Below, one piece after another: positions 26,226 to 38,800 of a DNA stretch of 64,000 nt. A program made the translations under genes and the position numbers. Under the pieces are notes generated by a model, which saw only the letters and a list, made by a program, of their open reading frames with translations, searched no databases and was not told where the DNA came from. The DNA lies in contig RSEF01000031.1 in the NCBI GenBank assembly GCA_003993805.1, positions 17,204,683 through 17,268,682 of the forward strand, read 5' to 3'. Each line of letters starts with the position of its first letter. Positions within the stretch are counted from its first letter, which is position 1. The stretch is from Himantopus leucocephalus (taxonomy: Eukaryota > Chordata > Aves > Charadriiformes > Recurvirostridae).

Positions 26226-26745
26226 ATGCAGGGTTACAGTGACCATTTTGTTTGCTTTGAGGGAGGATGGCTAGACAGAGAGTGGGAGAGAGGCGGTGTC
26301 TGTGGAGAAAAAAGATGCAGGGTGATCGAACAGTGTGAAAAAGACTTGTTAGCCCACATTAGTGTGCCTGATTTACTTCACAACAGGTCAGGAAAGGCCA
26401 AAGGCAGGGTTGTCATTAAATTGCAAAGTTGAAAATCCTGGTATTCAAAAGCATTCAGATTTCTGAAAGTTGTAAATTAGAAAGTTTGTGGTTCATGTTG
26501 AATTTGCCAGGAAGATATACAGAAGTACCAGCTTCTCTAAAACATGAAAGGTACATTATAAAATCATGCTGTAAATATAAAAAGAAAACCAGCTTTTTAA
26601 AGTACTTTCATGGTTGACTGTTTTACAATGAGACTGGGTGCGAAAGAAAGGCCAAACACTAACAAGGTCGTTGCACTTTCTTTATGAGCCCTGGGGACCC
26701 CTTAATTATGTGCCCGTGCTGCTGATTTTGAGATCTGTAGAGTAT
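26226..26745. other. High-identity island between the arms (arm 1 side)
   Basis: Over about 520 bp I count roughly 20 substitutions and one 9-bp length difference against 55290-55800, about 96% identity. Sequence elsewhere in the arms is near 85-87%. No convincing coding frame with a family match explains it. It is a candidate conserved non-coding element or a gene-conversion tract. Confidence 0.65.
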
Positions 26746-26795
26746 ATGTGTGCGCGTGTTTGTATAATACGTAATTTTTATTTGTATTTATTAAA

Positions 26796-26828
26796 TACAC
26801 ATATATATACACATATGCATATATATGT
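26796..26828. repeat. CA/TA microsatellite
   Basis: An alternating ACATATATATACACATATGC tract. The corresponding tract in arm 2 (55206-55241) differs in length and register, as expected for a simple repeat. Confidence 0.85.
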
Positions 26829-29071
26829 AAAAATAAAATTCTAGCAACGGTTGCCCAGGAATGTAAATTTTGAGTCTTCTGCAGCTTATTATGATATTTT
26901 TTTTTCTTATATTCTTTATTATTTCTCTTGGAGTGAACAATAAACACTAACGGTCATGCCATTGGTCATGAAATGAGCACAGATTGATCTTAAATTTACA
27001 TTTACAAATGCAGAGATGAAAAAAAAAAGTCTTTATGTTCTGAGGAATTATTTTTCCTAATAGTAAATGCTGCTTCCTAACACTTGAATTGGACTTGACA
27101 GCCTGTCTTCAAGACAGGCTAATGTACTTTGTCATCTTTGGTTAATATTTGCAAACTTTTTATTGCTGCTTCACAACTGAAAAAAGAAAAAGTTGGAGCT
27201 ACCTATTTCTGAATTTACATTTCCTCTTCTGTTTCATTCACTTACTTGGCAGTGGCCTGAATCTCCATGATTTGAAGAGTACCATGCAGAATATCCTTTG
27301 AAGCTGTTGCATTGATAGCCTTTAATTCATAGCAAATTCTTGTCATTGCTGTTTCTGATCTGGCTGGCAGAAAATCGAAGTGCAGCATTTTAGCTATATT
27401 ATCATTGTGCATTGAAGCAGTAGGTAATAAAACAAATGGGTGGTCTTAGGGATAAGGTACTTTTTTCTGTCTGTTACCAGAAGTTTAACTAATTGATTCT
27501 TATTCCTGCTAGCTGTCAAAAATCAGTTTTCCCCAACTGTCGTACAACTGTTTTAGCTTTTAGACTGTACTGTGTGGACAGAGTTTGTTTTATTGATCTT
27601 TGTGTGTCTCATTAAGACTAGCGAATGTACAAAACTAAATGTCTGAGAACAGCTGACCTGTTTAAGAGAATTTTTCATATCTGACTTGAGGAACTGCACT
27701 CCCCTTGATCATTCAAATTATTTCATTGACATTAAGGGAATGTCCCTTTTTGGTTAAAAGGAAGAGAAGACAATGGGATGTCAGGCTAATCATGTTGAAC
27801 ATTAACTTTTGCCTTCTACTTGCATTGGATTATGTATTAATATGTGGTGCCAGATTATTTTTGGTTTATCTTCATCCTCTTTTGCTTGCAGTGAACATAT
27901 GGTGTAGTTTTACCTGCTGATAAACTGAACTTTACATGACAATTGAACATGGGAAACAAAGTACATTTTCTATATACAGTGCTGCATTTCGCAATGACTT
28001 TCCCAGTGCGTCACTCTGCTTTTTATCACATTTTATAATTCACTTATTATTAGAATTTTGAAATAGAATTAATTTATTTTGAAACAGTGTAGTATCCAAA
28101 GTAGCTTAGTGGTTACTAGACTTAAAGACTAGTCTCAAAGAATTTTACCAGGGTCCGTTTCCATTTTCTCAATTATTTTAACTGTTGTTTAGTTGCAGCA
28201 ACTTGGTGGAGACACGTTTGAGGAAACTGCACTTCACTAGCTTTCTTTGTAGCTTTAGGTCATGTTAGTCAATGGAAACTTATTAGGGCATAAAATGATG
28301 GGAAAATGTTTAACAAATCAGAATACTGAATCAAAACACACTTAAGCTTTACTACTATTCTCTTTCCATTGACTTTCTCAATTCCCTAAACAACATTGTC
28401 TGTTCAGTGTCTATCCACTCTTTATTAGCTCTTCTACTTGATTTAATTATTCAGTTACTCAGTGTGTCTGAATTAAGTCATCTCCGCCAATCTGCTTATT
28501 ACAAAGCATTTGGTCAGTGAGAAGAGACTAATGTCATCTCACTGGACTAATTTTTGAGGGTGTTTGTTTAGGAATCGGGACACTGGAGCAGTATTTCAAA
28601 ATTTGCTTATAAACAAAAGTCAGTCTAAGAGTAGATTAATGTACTGATACTGCCAGTCGCAGGCAATAGAAGAGTAAATATTACTTACCCATCTGAGGAA
28701 CATGGTCAATTTTCATATATTCTTGTTGGTTTTCTGAAAGACGTGAATAGTTTTCATAGCTTTGTATCTGGAAATTCTTTTAAAAAACACAGAAAGTTTG
28801 CTGCCATGTAAATTGTTTTCACATGCACTTGCCAGGTATTATATGAAAAGATTAAGATCTTTTTTGATGGTAATATTGTTGCTTGGTTCAGGAGGACTGC
28901 TCACAAAAGAAGAAGGGATATGGCCAAATGCAGGCTTTTGGAAAAATTTCCTTCCAGCTCGGCATTGCCTTTGAAGAAAGCATTTCATGTAAGACAGAGA
29001 TGTTAAGCTTTGATATAGGTACTAAAATGCATCATAGAAGTTTTTTCTGTTTATCTGTATGTTGCGATATA

Positions 29072-29108
29072 TAACCCGCAGCAAAACGTTATCCTTTCCT
29101 GCGGGTTA
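29072..29108. other. Short perfect inverted repeat (10-bp stems, 17-bp loop)
   Basis: TAACCCGCAG at 29072-29081 pairs with CTGCGGGTTA at 29099-29108. A related CTGCAGGTTA follows near 29119-29128. The arm 2 counterpart (about 52944-52990) keeps most of the stem, with one paired change and one mismatch. Function unknown; it may be chance. Confidence 0.5.
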
Positions 29109-30611
29109 AGCTACAGTTCCTGCAGGTTATCCACTGTAAAATCCTTAATGGTGTGAAGTGGTTATGATTTACTCCACATCATGGATAGGATACAGCAAAA
29201 ACAAAATATAGAAGTAGTTGCAGGTGCTCTTTTACTAAACAAAATGGGTATGCCTTCTTAGATTTCTCTTAGGTCATTATTTGCGTCTCTGCACTATATT
29301 TGAGAAATATACCTCTAAAATTGGTCTAAACTGGGAATGCAGTAGCTAATATGTTGCATAAAAATGAAGTGTTATGGTATGCCAATGGACTCTGACAATT
29401 CAGATTTTAGTAACTGTAATATGGGCTTAAAATACTCGCCAGATGTATTTGGCTACCTCTCCTTTCGGAGGTCATTCCTTCTGTGCAATAGGAAAAAATC
29501 TTGCTTAACTAAGAAAATGAATTCAATAATGCCACCCTTCCCCTGCATAAATAAGAAGGTGGGGGTGGTAATACTATGATCTGGGAAAGGAAGCAAAAAT
29601 GCATGCTTGGAGATCCTATTGCCGGCTGTTGTGAGGAGCATGCTTGCCAGCAGTTTCTGGCAAGCTTATTCCTTCCAAGCCCTCTCCAAACTCTCCAGGC
29701 ATTTAAAAAGTCTTTTGCCTGTTAGTCACCTTTCACTTACTTGTGGTGTAGAAGGAATGTTTATTGACTGAAGAACTGCCTGTTTTGAAATCAGGAACAT
29801 TGAATTAAGTTTTTGTTTTGTTACGTGTTAGTTCGTTGACATTTACTTGACAGCACTGTTGAGATAGGAAGATGGCTGTTAGTGGCCAAACTGGGTCAAA
29901 GCTTAAAGTGTCTGCTCTTGCGCGTAATAAGGCAGAGGATTTGGCTGATGTTTTTTGTGCATGTAGAAGTTAGCAGATCATCAGGTCCCTGACCCCTGTG
30001 CAGGGGGATGGATGCTCCAGAAGTGAGCTGTGTTCAAAGGGTAGGTCAGCAAAGCGACATCTCCATTTTTGGTGGAACCTGGCTGAGAGATAATTTAAAA
30101 ATCTAGTATGTCTGGCAAGGGGGCATGTGGAGCCTCCCTGTGTTAGTTTGATTCAGTCATGGTCTGGTGTTAGAATCCTCTTCTGTGTACTGTTGATCAG
30201 GATCTGCATGGGCCTGAATCTTCATAAGGTATCTGAATACAAAATAAGTAGTGTATGTTAAGTATTACTCGAAAAAATGTCATTTAGAGTCTGCAGCCAT
30301 AACCAACACCCTGCTAGGGAGGAGACCTGGTAGCTAAGGTCTGTGCCCTAGAACACTTACTATAGAAGCCACTTCAGGCAGAGAGGGATTGGAGGGAGAA
30401 AACAGAATGAAAGAGGAGGAGCTTGACTAATGTCCTGGGTAGAACCATGGCTGAGGGGAGATTAGGAATGTGGCTGCTTGGATGCGAAATATTTTGCAAA
30501 ACTGTCCTTCTCAGGAAGATTCAGATTCATAATTATATTTCTGTTCTTTCCACTCCATTTTGTTCTCAGACACACAAAAGCTGAATTAGAGAGACCTCAG
30601 TTATAAATTGT

Positions 30612-31200
30612 CATACCAGAGACAGTTGGAGTTACATCTGGGACTGTACTGCCCTTTCCTTCGTGGTTTTTAGGCAGAAGGCTGCCTGAATCTTTTCATG
30701 CATCTTGCTCCCCATACTTAGGTCTTTAACTGAAAAAGTAGCATAGTTTTGGAATGTGTCAGTCTTTTAATGTATTTGCTTGTCATCTTTGAAGTGAGGA
30801 AACAGTCTGCTATACGTTTTTCAGGAGTTTAAGCACTGGTAGACTGTCAGATACAACCACAAAGCTAATGGCCACCTAATTACTGGTGATTCCAATGAGG
30901 TTTTGAATCTGAAGCAGGAATTATGGGCTTACTGCAAAAGTTTGGACAAACAGAACAGAAAAGAAGACTGTGATGTTCCAGCTGGTGCTACCACTCTAAT
31001 CATTGAATATTTCCATTTTTCTCTTTTTCCAAGATGGCTCTGTTTCAGCCAACATCACAGTGCTTTTATATGCATAGACCCTGATATATGCAAATTAAAG
31101 AACTGTACTGTCAGTTGTAAGAACTGTGGTCATAAGGAGTCCTGGACCATGCACATGTAACTCTTACTGTCACGGTTTGTCTTCTCTGACTGGTGAATTT
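30612..31200. other. Arm-1-only block D, ~0.59 kb
   Basis: Left flank CCTCAGTTATAAATTG and right flank ATGCAAATCATTTAAGC lie a few bases apart in arm 2 near 51445-51455. No transposon ends seen. An 85-codon open frame inside it has no recognisable product. Confidence 0.75.
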
Positions 31201-34200
31201 ATGCAAATCATTTAAGCAATAAACCGTTATGGCAGTTTTCTGGTCCTTGGGCTTTACAATTACTGAAACTTCTCTGTTCTGAAAAGTACAATTTTAAGTA
31301 TTCTGAGAACCTGCAGTGAGTAACTGAAAATGCTTGAAAATACAGCGTGTATTGTCTGGGTAATGTGATCAGTTGATGAAGGAAGAGTTGACTTGCCCTG
31401 CTCAGGATTATCAGTCAGGGACTCACTGTGTTAGTCATTTGACTAAAATAAGTTGAATGCTGGAAAAATGTGTGAAAGCTCATTATGTTATTTTAGTGCA
31501 ACTGAAAATTAATTTTGTTTTTTGAATTAAGATTGGATTTATATCCAAAATATCATTTTTAATGTGCTGATATAACCTGTCAGTTTGTAACCTGTTTGAC
31601 AGCAATAGCTGCAAATTATTTGAAATAGATAGTGATGTTGCTCTGACACTTGAGTGTTGTGTCATTCAAAACCTCTCTTGACCCTTTGAAAAAGATTTTA
31701 ATTTATTTGATATCAGTCTGGATTCTCTTTTATTGTAATAATGGAAATAAATTTAGCACTGTCAAGTTCTGAAATGGCATTCCTGAGTTGCCCAAGACGT
31801 AGGTAATATGCAGTATCTCCCAATTAGTTAATCAGCTATAAAGGAATTTTTCGGCATACTTCATTCATTTCAGTATGTACAGTCAGTTTCACTACCTTCT
31901 TATTAAGGATGTCTGATCTAGAAACAGTTGAGTTGTTTTCTGAGTTTAATGTTTTTTGACATCCGTGGTGATTTAATATTCTCTATTGTTGTGATCATTT
32001 TCCTCCTTCTTCATTCAGCCACAGTGTTAAAGAATGCAGAAATCGTATTCGTATAGAATTTTTTTAGATATGTGGAACATCCATACTGAAGTGGTCATTT
32101 TGCTAGTATACCTATTGAAGACGATAATTTTCTCTATCTCATAGGTTTAAAATTCTCTGTTACTACTTAGATTATTTCAGTTGTTTCCACTTCTTCTGCT
32201 TGACTGTATGTTCTTAATGGAGTTTTAATTCGTAATTTAGAAGTATTTCAGAATTAATAAGTCAGAATGTGGGTGCTAGTATTCAGAATTTAAGTGTTAA
32301 TATACAGAATGTAAGTGCTAATAGTAAGTGCTAAACTCTTTAATTTTGTATTAATAGGCAAAAAGTTGTCTCAGCTAGTTTGTGTAGTGGAGGGGTTTGC
32401 AAGCTTTGATAAAGTTTCGAATTTTTCCAGCGATGAAAAAGAAAGCTTTAAATCTGATTTTTATGGACCCTAATTGTTGCTTCATCAGTTACTTTGTTCT
32501 TAATTTAGACAGATGAGGCTCTTCAGGAGTCAAGTTTATGGGAGTTTCGTGAAGGTTGGTATAAAGTATTACTGCGGAAAAGTGTGGCAATCCTGTATCT
32601 GTTAAAGGAATTTGCAACTTGAGCTCCACAAAAGACTCAGCAAGAAACCGATGTAGTTCTATAGAAATGCAGGAAAACTCTGCCAGAAATGCTGCAAAAC
32701 ACCACAGGATTCCACAAATTTAGCATTTTTCAGCTGACTGCACTCTGAACAACTGCTCTCCCTTTCCAATAGGCATAGATCTGATCAGGACCATCAGTTT
32801 CACAACCTCTATCAAAGTTTTCTCCGTTGTATCTTCAGACTTTGCTTAGATGGCAGCTTTGTGTAGTGCTTGGGAATGGAAAAGTGTTTTCTTACCTTCA
32901 ACTTTTGTTGCTGGGACAGATATGAATAATTATTCATCACCGTGATGTTTATAATTATCTTACCTGAAAGCACTCTGAAAGTCTTAATTTCTGGTGATAA
33001 CGGGAAAATTGAAGTCTGTTCTTGTTGAGCAAATTTCTACTTCATGGCTATTGAAAATAGTTGTGTTTCAAAAAGAGTTTGTGTTTGTCACCTTTTTATT
33101 TATAACCTCTCTGATTTTAAATTGGATTTCTATATATCTACTCTTTTAGTATAATATTGGCTGTTCCTACAGAGGAAGAGTTATGGATACCACCATAACA
33201 TTTCTGTTCATGAGCTATGAGAAATTGAGAATAATTTCCAAAATGAAACATCATCGTAATTTTGTATGCCAAGCATGGATCAATACCAGAAACCTTCCAA
33301 CAACCCCATACTACTTCTCCTTTAAATTGTGTGCTGGGTTCTGCATCCTGCAAGGTTTTACTGTGCTATCGCACTATATTTTAGGGGCATATCAGCTTTT
33401 TTTGTATTTCAGACCACTAGGGTAACGTTATTTACACATAGTATCTACAGTTTTGCCTTGGAAGGGCCAAGCCACGTGTGTCTTGTAGTCTGTCTCTGGG
33501 GCTGGCAGGCTATTGTTCGAAAAGACAAGCTTTGGTTTTGTCATGCAGTAATAATCTCCTGCTTGTCTTTGCGGACCTGAGTATTTCATCCTAAATTTAA
33601 CAGGCAAACAACAAGGGAGAAGAGACGAAGAGGAGAAAAGCAGACTAGAGTCCTACAAAATTCAGTTTCTTTGGTTTTTTCACCCATGAAACTAGTTCTG
33701 CAGAGAAAAGAATATTTACAAACAGTAAATCAGCTGCCAGCTGATGTCACCAAGTATTGGGGGGGAAGAAGAATGCTAAAAAGCAAAAAATCAGAGCTGC
33801 GCTTGCCTGTTTGCCTCCCCAAAAGAGTTGAAATTGTTGGCATTTGGGACTCCTTGTCAGAAACTCAGAGCCTCACCTGTCTGTAGTGCTCTGCAAATCT
33901 ACTCTGGTGACCATCACCCCTCACAAATGTGTGTCTGAGATCAATTAAAATTTTACCAAAGAATACTGAAAAAAAATAAGGTATGTGTGTGTCATGTAGT
34001 TACTGAATTCTTTAAAGATAAAAACAAAGGCCACCACAGAAGCAAATTAAAGCCCCTGGGAGCTGACATGGTTATTGAAAGCTTAAACAGAGCTGCCCTG
34101 CCATAGAAATGTGCTTTCCTATTGTCATTCATTTTGGTCTCTGAAAAGGAATTTATGATCAAAGTTTTGTTTGAGCACAACGTAATGGCACAGTTAAGCG

Positions 34201-34241
34201 CTCAGATTAGATTTTGGCAAAGTTAGCCAGGGATTTGGGTC

Positions 34242-34291
34242 TTTTTTTTTTTTTTTTTTTTTTNNNNNNNNTTTTTTTTTTTTTTTTTTTT
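34242..34291. repeat. Long poly-T tract with 8-N gap
   Basis: T-runs flank eight unresolved bases at 34264-34271. The corresponding place in arm 2 (near 48215-48230) has no long homopolymer, so the tract expanded in arm 1 or was misassembled. Confidence 0.9.
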
Positions 34292-35390
34292 AACATGGCA
34301 CTCATCCTGTAGTGAGAAAGCGTTTTACCCCTTGAAATGTTTACCTCTTAAAATAGAACTTTACCTGGGGTGCGTTTTTAAGCCTAATCGTAGCTCCATT
34401 AAAAAAAAAAAAAAGTGAAAGAATCTGTTTTCTATATTTTTTGTGGATTACATTAGATCTTTGTTTCTTGTTTTATATCTGCTACTACTATTTCATGATA
34501 AACTCCAATCTAGATCATCATTTGTGGGTGACATCTCACAACGTAAATGAAATAAAAACTGTGTATATTTAAAATATTTTTCTTCGTAAGATGCTTCTTT
34601 GTACAAAGTTTCCAACTTTGTCAAATATTTCAATTTCTGTCCGCAGAAAGAAGTATAGTTTTGACAATTAAAATATCATAACATAATTGTTTTTCATCAT
34701 ACAAGCTAACTACTAGGTTTTTTGTTTGATAACATACAGTTTGCTTTAATCGAAGGGGGCTTTAGGGAGAGAGAAATTAAGACGAGAAGTATTACTTACA
34801 GTGGGAGAAGTCATTACAATTATTGAGTTGTTAGGAAATACAGGTTCATTTCTTGTCTTTGCTGTGTACTTGCTGCACAAGTCTATAGATGACTTTGTGG
34901 AACTAGGTTATTTCTGCACTCCAGCTTAGGTCCAATAGAAAAGTCTTATAAATGCTCTAGGATGATAATGACAATCAGTAGTTTTGAATAATTGGGAGAC
35001 CCAGGTACAGGTGGAAGAAACATTGATTTCTGTGATAGAACAACAAAGCTCCAAAGATTGTGATAGTGAAATAAGTTATGTAAACTGATGAGAGGTCATT
35101 GAAAATAAGGGTCGAGAAAAATATGAGTGTATACACTTCCCTTAACATACAGTCATGCTGGTATACATTGAAAATTGAGAAGTAGCTTTAGAAATGCTGT
35201 TTCATGTTGTGATCAAAGCAACAAGAGCAATCAGCCTGTTTAAGTTTTCTGTCTTGAATGCCCATGGGAAATAGGAGTATTTGCCTAGTCTTATATGTGA
35301 GGTTTGTAAAAAGAATGTATTCGAAGCTAAATAATGGATTTAGAAGACTGCCTTTGGAATGCATTGAAAGAAAGAAATCACAATAGAGGT

Positions 35391-35403
35391 CCCCCTCTGC
35401 TGG
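35391..35403 (-). promoter_or_regulatory. CTCF-like core motif, arm 1 (weaker)
   Basis: On the minus strand the sequence reads CCAGCAGAGGGGG. It differs from the arm 2 counterpart by one base, G in place of C near the end of the GGGCG core. The match to the CTCF zinc-finger core is partial and binding cannot be judged from sequence alone. Confidence 0.4.
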
Positions 35404-35873
35404 TAAAGAGTTCAATATTCAAGACATTGCAGTGTGTCTACACTGAGGTAAAGTTGATTGAGTCTAAATATGTTTATGCTATAAAAAAGCCGCTGTTACA
35501 CAGTATAAACTATTGTGAATCAACTGAAAGTATTTTAAAGTGAAATACAGTACAACTGAAGTTGTCAAGTTCCCTGACTGTTCATTTCAGTCGGCACATA
35601 AGTAATTCATGTCAAGAGCCCGATAGTGAGTGTACACTGTATTGTAAATTTGTATTATACCTAACCTGTGGCACTGTTCAGCTTGTTGTTTACCCATTTC
35701 AGTGCTGTTTAAGAATTTTGTCTTGGTAAGCAACCCTTTGCACTTATCCTTTTAGAGAGATTTTTCAATTCAATTTAATTAATAATCTGCTTAAATATTG
35801 TCATGTGCATGCTTGTCAGGGGAATTTCTGAAGTATTCTGTGGTGGGGAACGCTTTTACCAAATGTTGCATGT

Positions 35874-38800
35874 TTACTTTGAGTACTCATGAAGAAGAGT
35901 GAAAATTTTAGGGGTACTGGTGACAAGAGTAGTAGATCATTCATGGTGAGAAACAGGTACTGTGATCCACTAAGAAGTGAACCAGCGGGAAAATACAAAC
36001 CAACTAACAAACAAAAAGCCACTTTAAGTGAATCTTTTGAAGACCAGTGTGAATTCCTGCTGCCTAGTGTGTCCCGAGGCTGGTACGAAATCTGTTGTCC
36101 CAACAGCCCCAGCAGTGTGATACATTTCCTCTAACAGAGGAGAGATTCCCATCAGGAAGGGAAATAATTCCACTGACTCTTTGCTGATTTCTTCAAGCTT
36201 TTCTTTTTCCTGTTGGGCTAGGTTAAAACTGGCTCTTAGCTTCAGATTTAAGTGTTTAGTGTGTTGGAGCTTTTCTGTTTTGTTTACTTGTATTGGATTT
36301 AAATTAAGAACAAGCATGACTTCTCAACCTTCAGTTTTGTGCTTGCCTTTCAAGATGGTGTAACGTCTATCTACTACTACTTACCTCTTATTTTGTTTTG
36401 GCAAACCAAGTTAGATATGGGGTGGCATATTTTCTCATTAAACTATCACTAACAATAAGTAATTACTGTTACAAATGAGGTTGTAATTACAACTTTTCTG
36501 ATAATTTAATTTTGTTTAATTTTCTTTTAACTTACCAAATTGTTTTAACCATTTTCAGCTAAGCTATGAGGCTAGCAATTCAGAACTTTGATTATATGCC
36601 TACACTATATACTAGATATTAGTATAAACCAATGGAGAATAGAGTTGGCTTGAAAATTTGGCTACTGCTATATGCATGGCGAGTTCAAAATTATCCCTGT
36701 TTATACAGCCTTTGGCAATTTAAGCAATGTGTTTTGTCACCTGCTTTGCCGTCTCATGAAGCGCTGGAACATTTATGAAGAAATAGAAAATATGACTTTC
36801 AATCCTTGACATCTTTTAAATAAATGCACATATTGATAGTGACAGATTGCTAAACTTGGCGTTAGAGACTTAGCTGTGTTTCTTGCCAAAAGTAATCCAG
36901 ATGTGCATAATTTATCCGCCTGCCATATGTGCACTGACATGTCTTTCTATAATCAACTGTCTGTTGAGTATTGTTAAACAGTTAAATGTTCTTTATCAAC
37001 TATCTTTTTGAATAATGCTAATAAGTCCTTTATGGAGTTAAGGAGCAGGAAGACCATAAAAAACAGCTTTCTTAAACTGAAGAAAGCAACTACAGATTTT
37101 CGACTGTCCAAAAGGCATGCATGTTCAGAAAAAATTCGTTAGTAAAAGAAGCTTACGTAAAGACCATTTTAGGTGGTGTTATACAACTAAGGAGGTGCAT
37201 ATTTACGTAATCTCGTTATGGTGGGACAGAGCTTTGTTGTGACAGTGTAAAGGAAGTTGCTATGGAGTAATAACATTAATTAATAAGGATTTTTTTTTCG
37301 TATGAGGTGCTTGTTGAAAGTTGAGAATGAACTTGACAAGCAGTAACCAAACATGTCCTGGCATTAAGTTCAGAAAGAGTTGTAGGAGGACATTTGTGTC
37401 ATTTGGAATATTTCATCATATCATTGGAAGAAACAACTCCCATTTTATGGCATGTTTTGTAATGGGTGTTTGTTCTTCAACTGTCCTCAGAAAGTTATTT
37501 ATTGATTAATAGTATTCCATGATCTGAATGGAGAAATTCCTGTGCAAAAAGAGTATCTGTCCAAGAAGTTCACTGTCCCGAAATTTTGTTTTCAAAGGAG
37601 GCACTGATCCATAGAAATATTCCCCCTTTGTTTCCTGTGTGCTTATCCTTTCACCCCATTGACATAACATTACCAGAATATTAACATGGATAATCTGGCA
37701 TTCATCAATCTCTGACTCAGATCCCAGTGTTCACCTTGGAGGTATATAGGAAGGTGTGTGGTGGTCATGTAGAGCAAAATGCACGTAGTGTCTCATGATT
37801 CCGAGTTTCCCCTGAGGAGAAGGGTGTCTGGCTCTGTCTGATGTTCCTGTGCATACAGGTAAGTATTTATCCCTACAGATATATAGATATCTATCTGTTG
37901 TACATAGGCCTGTCTTTATAGCAATCTGCTTTGGTTTTTTAACTCCCCCCCCCAGCAGTTGCATAACTTGTGGCATGATTAGCAGCTCTTCTTCATCATC
38001 CTGGGAGGTCTCAGTCATGACCTTTCCAACTGCTGATCTTCGTCATTAAGATGAGAATAGGTGTACATAAGCAGTTGAGAGCACCAGCTGTATGATGCTA
38101 ATTTCCATAAGGTCATCCAGATTTGAGCAGCTCGTCTTGGTTTGTACAAGGGAGGAAGTAGAATGCCTACATAATGTCCTGAAATTAGGTTACCATGCCA
38201 GACACAGTAATACAGCAAGCAGTTCTTGCTACCATCCTGCCAGAAAACATCTGTGCTGAAATGGTCAAAAGATGCTCCCTAGTTTGTAGGACCATGCTCC
38301 TAGTTTGTAACCTTTGCTGTTTAAATTACAAGATTTCAACTTAGCTGTCTGACCAATGTGCGTTTTCTAAATGGAGATGCTGATTCAATGTTTTGAGATG
38401 TTACATTGCTATAGTTACGAAAAAATACAGGTCGCATGGATATGTTACGGCAGAATACCCTCATGCAAATGCTGGTGGTAAGCAGGAAGTTGAGGGGCTT
38501 CTTCAGGAAAGTTAGCTGGATATTGGTTGACAGTTCAAAACGTTCTGAAGTAGCTAGGATCTTAGTTAAAAGTGCTTGTTGATCGTGGATTAACATTGAG
38601 CCATGCTGCTTGAACTTCTAAACCTCCTTACTAAACCTCACTAAACCATCCTACAGCTACTCTACTGGGATCTCTGCCCTTTCAAACCAAACCAAACACC
38701 AAAATCAAAGGTCTCTGGTGTGTTCTTTGCTGCTTCTCAGAACTGATCATCATATTGAGCTGTTTCCTAAAGTATACATTTTTTGTCTGTTTTTTTTAAG

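Larger units (their letters stand above)
14960..35873 (+). repeat. Arm 1 of a ~20-kb inverted repeat
   Basis: This stretch aligns, in reverse complement and in order, to 46624-63940. Anchor pairs read directly are 14960/63940, 15576/63303, 17145/62935, 20340/60440, 22960/58750, 26226/55800, 29364/52675, 33183/49258, 35143/47355 and 35820/46680. Hand-aligned samples give about 85-87% identity near 22.8 and 33.2 kb, and about 96% at 26.2-26.7 kb. Arm 1 is longer (20.9 kb against 17.3 kb) because of four arm-1-only blocks and one CR1. It holds no exon and no convincing gene. Confidence 0.95.

Noticed and set aside
34242..34291. Poly-T tract as the tail of a retroposed gene or SINE
   Set aside because: The flanking sequence aligns straight through to arm 2 with no inserted body and no target duplication. 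It is an expanded homopolymer with a sequencing gap.
35188..35415. Minus-strand 75-codon frame near the inner end of arm 1
   Set aside because: No matching frame is kept at the arm 2 partner position and no product is recognisable.
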